A stretch of DNA of 64,000 bases, taken from contig NZ_SOMN01000018.1 in the NCBI RefSeq assembly GCF_004564235.1, forward strand, positions 1 through 64,000, in the 5' to 3' direction. This document shows, in pieces, positions 59,267 to 64,000 of this stretch. The notes under the pieces are model-generated. The model saw only the letters and a list, made by a program, of their open reading frames with translations, ran no database searches and was not told the origin of the DNA. Each line of letters begins with the position of its first letter. The stretch's first letter is position 1. This DNA comes from Cohnella luojiensis. Lineage in GTDB: Bacteria; Bacillota; Bacilli; Paenibacillales; Paenibacillaceae. Position numbers and translations under genes: made by a program.

Positions 59267-61006
59267 ATGAGATGGCTCAAGAAAAGTTTATTCGCTAAGC
59301 TGCTTGTCGTAATGCTAATATCTGCAACCGTTCCCTTCACGCTATCGAATATGATTTCCTATAAAACGACATCTACTTCGGTGGAACGGCAGATCATCGA
59401 ATTAAATCTGAATACGATGGATGTCGGTTTGGAACATGTACAACGTTATTTGCATGACTTGAATCGGATCTCCGTTTCTTTGTATTATCGGGAAACGCTA
59501 ATGAATGATTTGCGGCAAAGCGTGTTTCTTCCTAATCAAATCCTTTCTATAGGCAACCAGATCAATCTAATGTATAATCAGCGTTCGGAATTCCGCGGCG
59601 TAACCTATACCAGCGCTATAAACGGCCAGACTTTTACCCGATTCAAAGAAGGGCTTCCCGCAAACACATCACATCCGTTCAACTCTTCCATCGGGCAGAC
59701 TGAAAATAGGCTTTATACGGTATCCCATGTGGGTAATGAAAGGGTATTGGCCGTCCATAAAAAGCTGATCGACTATCCGGACCCTCAAGTATTAGGGTAT
59801 TTATCCATATACAGCGGGCTAGAGGAAATAGGCAATCTAATTCGTTCCGCGGCAAGCCCCTCCAAGGATCAAGTGTTTCTATATCTTCACGAGAACATGG
59901 AGCTTCTTTATGCAACCGAGGAGTCCGCGCCCCACCATGAGTGGACTATTAGCAAGGTATCTGATCTGACGGGTAAACGGGGAGTGTTCAACGGAAATTT
60001 AAACGGTGAGAACGGTATCTTTATCTATGTGAAAAAGAATTATTTGGAATTGCCGCTAACCGTATTCAAGTTCGTAAGCAATACAGCCATCAATGAATCG
60101 GCAAATCAAACGTTGAACAGATCACTCCTTATTCAATCTATCGCCATTTTGTTCGTGATTATATTGGCTTCGACTTTGAGCTACCTGACGCTTGCTCCGA
60201 TCAAGCGGCTTCTGCGTACGATTGCACGCGTTCAAACCGGTAACTTTGATGTGAAACCGGAAGGAGAACGTTTGGACGAGCTGGGGATCCTTGAAAAGAG
60301 GTTTCAAACTATGATCCGGAATCTCGACGATTTGATGAACCGGGAATACCGAAATCGGTTGGAATTGTCGACGGCGCAAATAAAGATGCTTCAAGCTCAA
60401 ATCAATCCTCATTTTCTCTATAATGCCCTGCAATCCATTGGGACACTGGCGCTTCGTCACGGTTCGGAGGAAATTAACAAAAAAATTGCCGAATTAGGCT
60501 CAATTCTTCGTTACAGCATGGATTTTAAGGTAGAAGAGGTTACCATGCAGACGGAGATTCAGCATATTGAGCATTACTTATCTTTGCAAACAGGCAGATT
60601 TAGAAACAGGTTATTGTACACACTAAGCTGTTCCGAGGAAGCCATGCAGGTTCGTATACCTAAGATGATCCTGCAGCCTTTGATTGAAAACAGTATTATT
60701 CATGGCTTGGAAAGAGGCAAGGGATCGGGGACGCTGCATATCTCCATCGAGATGGACGATGAGCTTTGGATTCGCATCATCGATAACGGCAAGGGGATAC
60801 CGCCTGAAACGATAGAACGAATCCGCAAGGATTACGCGAAACAAGAGCTTCATTCCGGTGAAGAAAGCGGAATCGGACTTATCAATGTATTAAACCGGAT
60901 GAGACTGTACTTTGGCCAGGAGTTCAGCTGGGAAATAAATAGTATTCCTTATGAAGTGACAACCATCTCACTACAGATTGCAGGCAATGGGCTGAGAAAG
61001 GAGTGA
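59267..61006 (+). CDS. YesM-type sensor histidine kinase
   Basis: About 579 residues from the ATG at 59267 (AGGAGAG 9 bases upstream). TM1 (about 8-30), a sensor domain, TM2 (about 283-306), HAMP, then QINPHFLYNALQS with His382 and the ATP-binding part (LIENSIIHG, DNGKGIPPE). It is only moderately similar to the two other kinases, and its sensor is different, so a third ligand is likely. Translation of the regulator begins 7 bp after its stop. Base composition is slightly more A/T-rich than in the neighbouring operons. Confidence 0.93.
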   Translation: MRWLKKSLFAKLLVVMLISATVPFTLSNMISYKTTSTSVERQIIELNLNTMDVGLEHVQRYLHDLNRISVSLYYRETLMNDLRQSVFLPNQILSIGNQINLMYNQRSEFRGVTYTSAINGQTFTRFKEGLPANTSHPFNSSIGQTENRLYTVSHVGNERVLAVHKKLIDYPDPQVLGYLSIYSGLEEIGNLIRSAASPSKDQVFLYLHENMELLYATEESAPHHEWTISKVSDLTGKRGVFNGNLNGENGIFIYVKKNYLELPLTVFKFVSNTAINESANQTLNRSLLIQSIAILFVIILASTLSYLTLAPIKRLLRTIARVQTGNFDVKPEGERLDELGILEKRFQTMIRNLDDLMNREYRNRLELSTAQIKMLQAQINPHFLYNALQSIGTLALRHGSEEINKKIAELGSILRYSMDFKVEEVTMQTEIQHIEHYLSLQTGRFRNRLLYTLSCSEEAMQVRIPKMILQPLIENSIIHGLERGKGSGTLHISIEMDDELWIRIIDNGKGIPPETIERIRKDYAKQELHSGEESGIGLINVLNRMRLYFGQEFSWEINSIPYEVTTISLQIAGNGLRKE

Positions 61007-61013
61007 CGATATC

Positions 61014-62570
61014 ATGAAGGTTCTTATTGCCGATGACGAGGAGCATGTGAGAGAAGGGATCGAACTGGCCATTGATTGGGCTAGGTTCGGAGTAGAGGAA
61101 AGGCTTTTTGCAGCTGACGGCAACCAGGCGATCCAGCTCATTCGTCGGTATCAGCCACCTGTCTTGTTCTGTGATATGAGTATGCCTGGAATGGATGGCC
61201 TGGAATTGCTCCGGCACGTACGCGAAGAGGGATTAGACATCCAGATCATTGTTGTGAGCGGTTACGATGACTTTATCTATACACGTGCAGCGATAAAGGC
61301 TAATGGCGTGGATTATATCCTGAAACCATTCTGGAAACAGGATTTGGAAGAGGCGTTGGGCAAAGCCATAGCCGCATGGAGACAATCCGAATCGAGCCAG
61401 CGCGATTATCAGCAAACGCAATACCGTCTAAAGCAAGCCGACGCTATGCTAGACGAGCAGAAGCTCGCTTCGTATTTTAACGGGGAGACCGGTTATCACG
61501 AAGGCCTGCGAGGATTGCTAGTTAAAACCGGGCTTCCGCTCGAGCTCATTAGAGTTGCCCTGATTTTGCCTCAAAATAGGAAGGACCTTGTCGATCGCCG
61601 CTTCTACGGGGATGAAGAATTGTTCATCTTTGCCGTTAACAATATTCTGCATGAGATTCTAAAACCATATGGGGTGCACTATCTGTGTAAATTGGATGAA
61701 TATCAATGGCTGTTATTATCCAGCGCAAAGGAAGGATTCAGCACTTCTAAGGAATGTCAGCGCTATCTAGCGAAAACTACAGAAGCATGGGATTCGACAT
61801 TAGGACTGAAAGTGCTGACGGGATTAGCCGATCAGGAGGCTGATCTCCATTCGCTTCCAGAAGCCGTAAGGGCTGCACGGGCCATTCTGCTTCAGAGCAA
61901 ATTGCAGCACACGGATACTCCAAGTAAGTTGCTTCAAGAAGTACCTCCCCGCTTTCTGGATCAGCAGGTACTATTGCGGGCCGCATTGAAAAATAAAGAT
62001 AAATTGTACGCAGCGGAGATCATTCACTCTTTTGTACAGAAGCTTAAAGAACACGAGCTTCAGTTAAAGAAGCTTCAGGTTTCTACGATTGAAGCCAATC
62101 TCATGCTGGAGCACGCGAGTCAAATGATTTCCTCCTCAGGTGAAACGGGGGTAAAGTTCATTCCGCTTTGGATTAGCGATTTGAATGAATGGGAGAGCTT
62201 ACAAATTCAGCAATGGTGGGCGTTAATGGAGAGCGAAGGAAGCGAAAGCTTAGGTTCAAGAGGCATTCAGGCAGTTCATGATTATATCCGCATGCATTTT
62301 CAAAATGAGCTGTCACTTTCCGCATTATCAGAAAGGTTTCATTTTAGCCCGCAGTATATTTCTAAAAAATTCAAAGAAATATACAATACAACGGTCATGA
62401 CATACATAATCGAATTAAGGATGGAAAAGGCTAAATCCTTGCTTACTCACACCGAGATGCAAGTTTCGGAAATCGCTAATTCTCTAGGATATACGGACGA
62501 GAACTATTTCGGTAAAGTGTTCAGAAAGGTTAACGGTGTATCCCCGCTTCAATATCGGAAGCAACAATGA
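61014..62570 (+). CDS. YesN-type response regulator with AraC output domain
   Basis: 518 residues. Receiver domain with ADDEEH, Asp54 in LFCDMSMPGMDG and Lys in ILKPF; a long middle segment (about 130-410); and a C-terminal AraC domain with YISKKFKEIYNTTVMTYIIE and YFGKVFRKVNGVSPLQYRKQ. Partner of the kinase encoded immediately upstream. It probably activates the binding-protein gene that follows at 106 bp. No truncation or missing key residue. Confidence 0.94.
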   Translation: MKVLIADDEEHVREGIELAIDWARFGVEERLFAADGNQAIQLIRRYQPPVLFCDMSMPGMDGLELLRHVREEGLDIQIIVVSGYDDFIYTRAAIKANGVDYILKPFWKQDLEEALGKAIAAWRQSESSQRDYQQTQYRLKQADAMLDEQKLASYFNGETGYHEGLRGLLVKTGLPLELIRVALILPQNRKDLVDRRFYGDEELFIFAVNNILHEILKPYGVHYLCKLDEYQWLLLSSAKEGFSTSKECQRYLAKTTEAWDSTLGLKVLTGLADQEADLHSLPEAVRAARAILLQSKLQHTDTPSKLLQEVPPRFLDQQVLLRAALKNKDKLYAAEIIHSFVQKLKEHELQLKKLQVSTIEANLMLEHASQMISSSGETGVKFIPLWISDLNEWESLQIQQWWALMESEGSESLGSRGIQAVHDYIRMHFQNELSLSALSERFHFSPQYISKKFKEIYNTTVMTYIIELRMEKAKSLLTHTEMQVSEIANSLGYTDENYFGKVFRKVNGVSPLQYRKQQ

Positions 62571-62676
62571 GATTCAGATGTTCCTCTTTTGAGCGAGAAT
62601 ATTCCCTGCCTTATTCGGACTGTCGCCCGTAAAATGAGGGAGTACGAAAGAACAACCATAGGGGGCACTGAAACTA

Positions 62677-63972
62677 ATGAAAAAGATGTTATCGATGTTG
62701 ATGGTCTGTGTACTGGTTTTGCTGTCTCTCTCCGCCTGTGCTGGCAAAAAAGAGCCCGCGCAAAATACAGCCGCTCCAGACAGCAATAATGAAGCTGTTA
62801 AAGAAGGAACACCGGAAAAGGTTAAGCTTAATCTGCTTCAATTCAAAATCGAAATTACAGATAAAGTCAAGGCAATGGCTGCCGACTACATGGTACAAAA
62901 CCCGCACGTTACTTTCGATGCACAAGTATCCAGTGATTATGACACTCTTCTAAAGACACGTTTTGCTTCTGGAGACGAGCCGGATATTTTCTTCACCAAA
63001 GCTTTCACGGATATTACGGATTGGTCCGATAAACTAGCCGATTTATCAAATGAGCCTTGGATGTCGAAGGTTTCCCCTTCCGCAGTGCAAGGGATGACGG
63101 TAGATGGCAAAAAGCTCGGCTTTCCGGTCGCATTCGAAGGCTATGGATTTATTTATAACAAAGATTTATTTGCCAAAGCCGGTATTGATAAGGTTCCTGC
63201 TACATTAACGGAGCTCAAGGCAGCGAACGAGAAGCTGAAGGCTGCAGGAATTAATTCCTTCTCCGAAGGTTATAAAGAATGGTGGATATTGGGCCAGCAC
63301 TTGTTCAACCTGCCGTTCGCATACGAGAAGGATCCGGTTGCAACAACTGACAAGATCAACAAAGGCGAAGCAAAAGTAAACGATGTTGCAAACATGAATG
63401 GCTTCTTCGATGTGTTGGATATGACTCTTGATTACGGTAAGGGCAGCCAATCTGTTGGGGTTAGCTACGACAACCAGGTTTCCGACTTCTCAACTGGTAA
63501 AACAGCTATGATGCAGCAAGGGGTTTGGACCATTGACTCCATCCTCAAGATTAGTAAGGATATCAACATGGGTATGTTCGCGATTCCATTGAACGATAAT
63601 CCAGAGGATACTAAGCTGCCTGTAGGCGTTCCTGCATACTACGTACTCAACAAGAACAGCAAAAACTTGGAGGAAGCCAAGAAGTTTCTGAACTGGCTTC
63701 ATGAGAACGGACAGAAATATTTGGTTGATTCCTTCAAGCTGATTCCGGCTTTCACTGACCTGACTACATCACCCGATCTTGGGCCTCTGGCATCTGATCT
63801 TAGCTCATATGTTGAGAAAAACCAGACCATTCCTTGGGCATTTACATTATGGCCAACCGGTGCAAACCGCGAGTTTGCCGGACAGCTTCAAGCTTATGTC
63901 GGCAAGCAGATGACTAAGGAAGAGACATTGGGTGAAATACAGAAGATTTGGCAGGACGGAGTCAAAAAGTAA
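62677..63972 (+). CDS. ABC-transporter solute-binding lipoprotein (MalE/UgpB-like)
   Basis: 431 residues, complete. Lipobox LSAC with Cys21, then a charged linker and a CUT1 solute-binding fold of standard size (FPVAFEGYGFIYNKDLF near 148-164 is the ligand-cleft region of the family). It is shorter and of another subfamily than the two other binding proteins here, which fits a different sugar. GGGGG lies 11 bases before the ATG, a rather wide spacing. The permease genes are expected just beyond the right edge of the window. Confidence 0.92.
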   Translation: MKKMLSMLMVCVLVLLSLSACAGKKEPAQNTAAPDSNNEAVKEGTPEKVKLNLLQFKIEITDKVKAMAADYMVQNPHVTFDAQVSSDYDTLLKTRFASGDEPDIFFTKAFTDITDWSDKLADLSNEPWMSKVSPSAVQGMTVDGKKLGFPVAFEGYGFIYNKDLFAKAGIDKVPATLTELKAANEKLKAAGINSFSEGYKEWWILGQHLFNLPFAYEKDPVATTDKINKGEAKVNDVANMNGFFDVLDMTLDYGKGSQSVGVSYDNQVSDFSTGKTAMMQQGVWTIDSILKISKDINMGMFAIPLNDNPEDTKLPVGVPAYYVLNKNSKNLEEAKKFLNWLHENGQKYLVDSFKLIPAFTDLTTSPDLGPLASDLSSYVEKNQTIPWAFTLWPTGANREFAGQLQAYVGKQMTKEETLGEIQKIWQDGVKK

Positions 63973-64000
63973 GAATAAGTAATCGGGACAAGGTGTATAA

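Overview
The window looks like a chromosomal segment of a spore-forming, soil-type Bacillota in the Paenibacillaceae (Cohnella/Paenibacillus-like). This is inferred from strong AGGAGG ribosome binding sites, stacked YesM/YesN two-component systems beside Lpl/Ytc-type sugar ABC transporters, a YdjO-like cold-inducible protein next to a cold-shock protein, a YwqA/YwqB-type SNF2/SWIM pair, and bacterial Ku. No rRNA, tRNA, phage, complete insertion sequence or CRISPR array is visible.

Left part (1-26 kb), mixed housekeeping and accessory genes. After a hairpin-rich stretch at the left edge come two unknown minus-strand genes, a 46-codon remnant of an MFS transporter, and the SWIM/SNF2 pair. Next are an orphan LytTR regulator with a small membrane protein, an XRE regulator, a ZIP metal transporter, a possible nuclease-like/winged-helix protein, and a tandemly duplicated 248-bp intergenic repeat. 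Then follow a cytochrome P450, an exported transglutaminase-like protein, Ku, and an intergenic unit that looks like an unannotated structured RNA (about 15.06-15.25 kb). A TetR regulon follows: TetR, MFS exporter, and multicopper oxidase plus SDR, with three copies of one operator. After it come TfoX, a probably leaderless ArsR/SRPBCC operon, uridine kinase and the cold-shock pair.

Middle (23.5-34.9 kb), an inositol catabolic operon on the minus strand: iolD-iolE-iolC-iolA-iolG-iolB-lacI-GH95-HAD. Genes overlap or nearly touch throughout. Two TAAGCGCTTA-like dyads lie upstream of iolD. The LacI-family gene replaces the DeoR-type IolR of Bacillus subtilis, and a GH95 alpha-L-fucosidase is attached to the pathway.

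Right part (35.7-64 kb), three glycan-uptake modules, each with a YesM-type histidine kinase, a YesN-type AraC response regulator and ABC transporter parts. Module 1 (minus) is kinase-regulator, then permease-permease-binding protein-GH110. Module 2 (minus) is kinase-regulator, then binding protein-permease-permease-GH125-GH-A-GH38, an apparent alpha-mannoside/N-glycan utilisation locus. Module 3 (plus) is kinase-regulator-binding protein and runs off the right edge. No ATPase subunit is encoded here, so a shared MsmX-type ATPase elsewhere is expected. CcpA-type cre-like sites overlap two of the transporter promoters. A 51-bp tandem array of hairpins sits between modules 1 and 2 and shares a GTTCCGTTAT core with the duplicated repeat near 10.5 kb.
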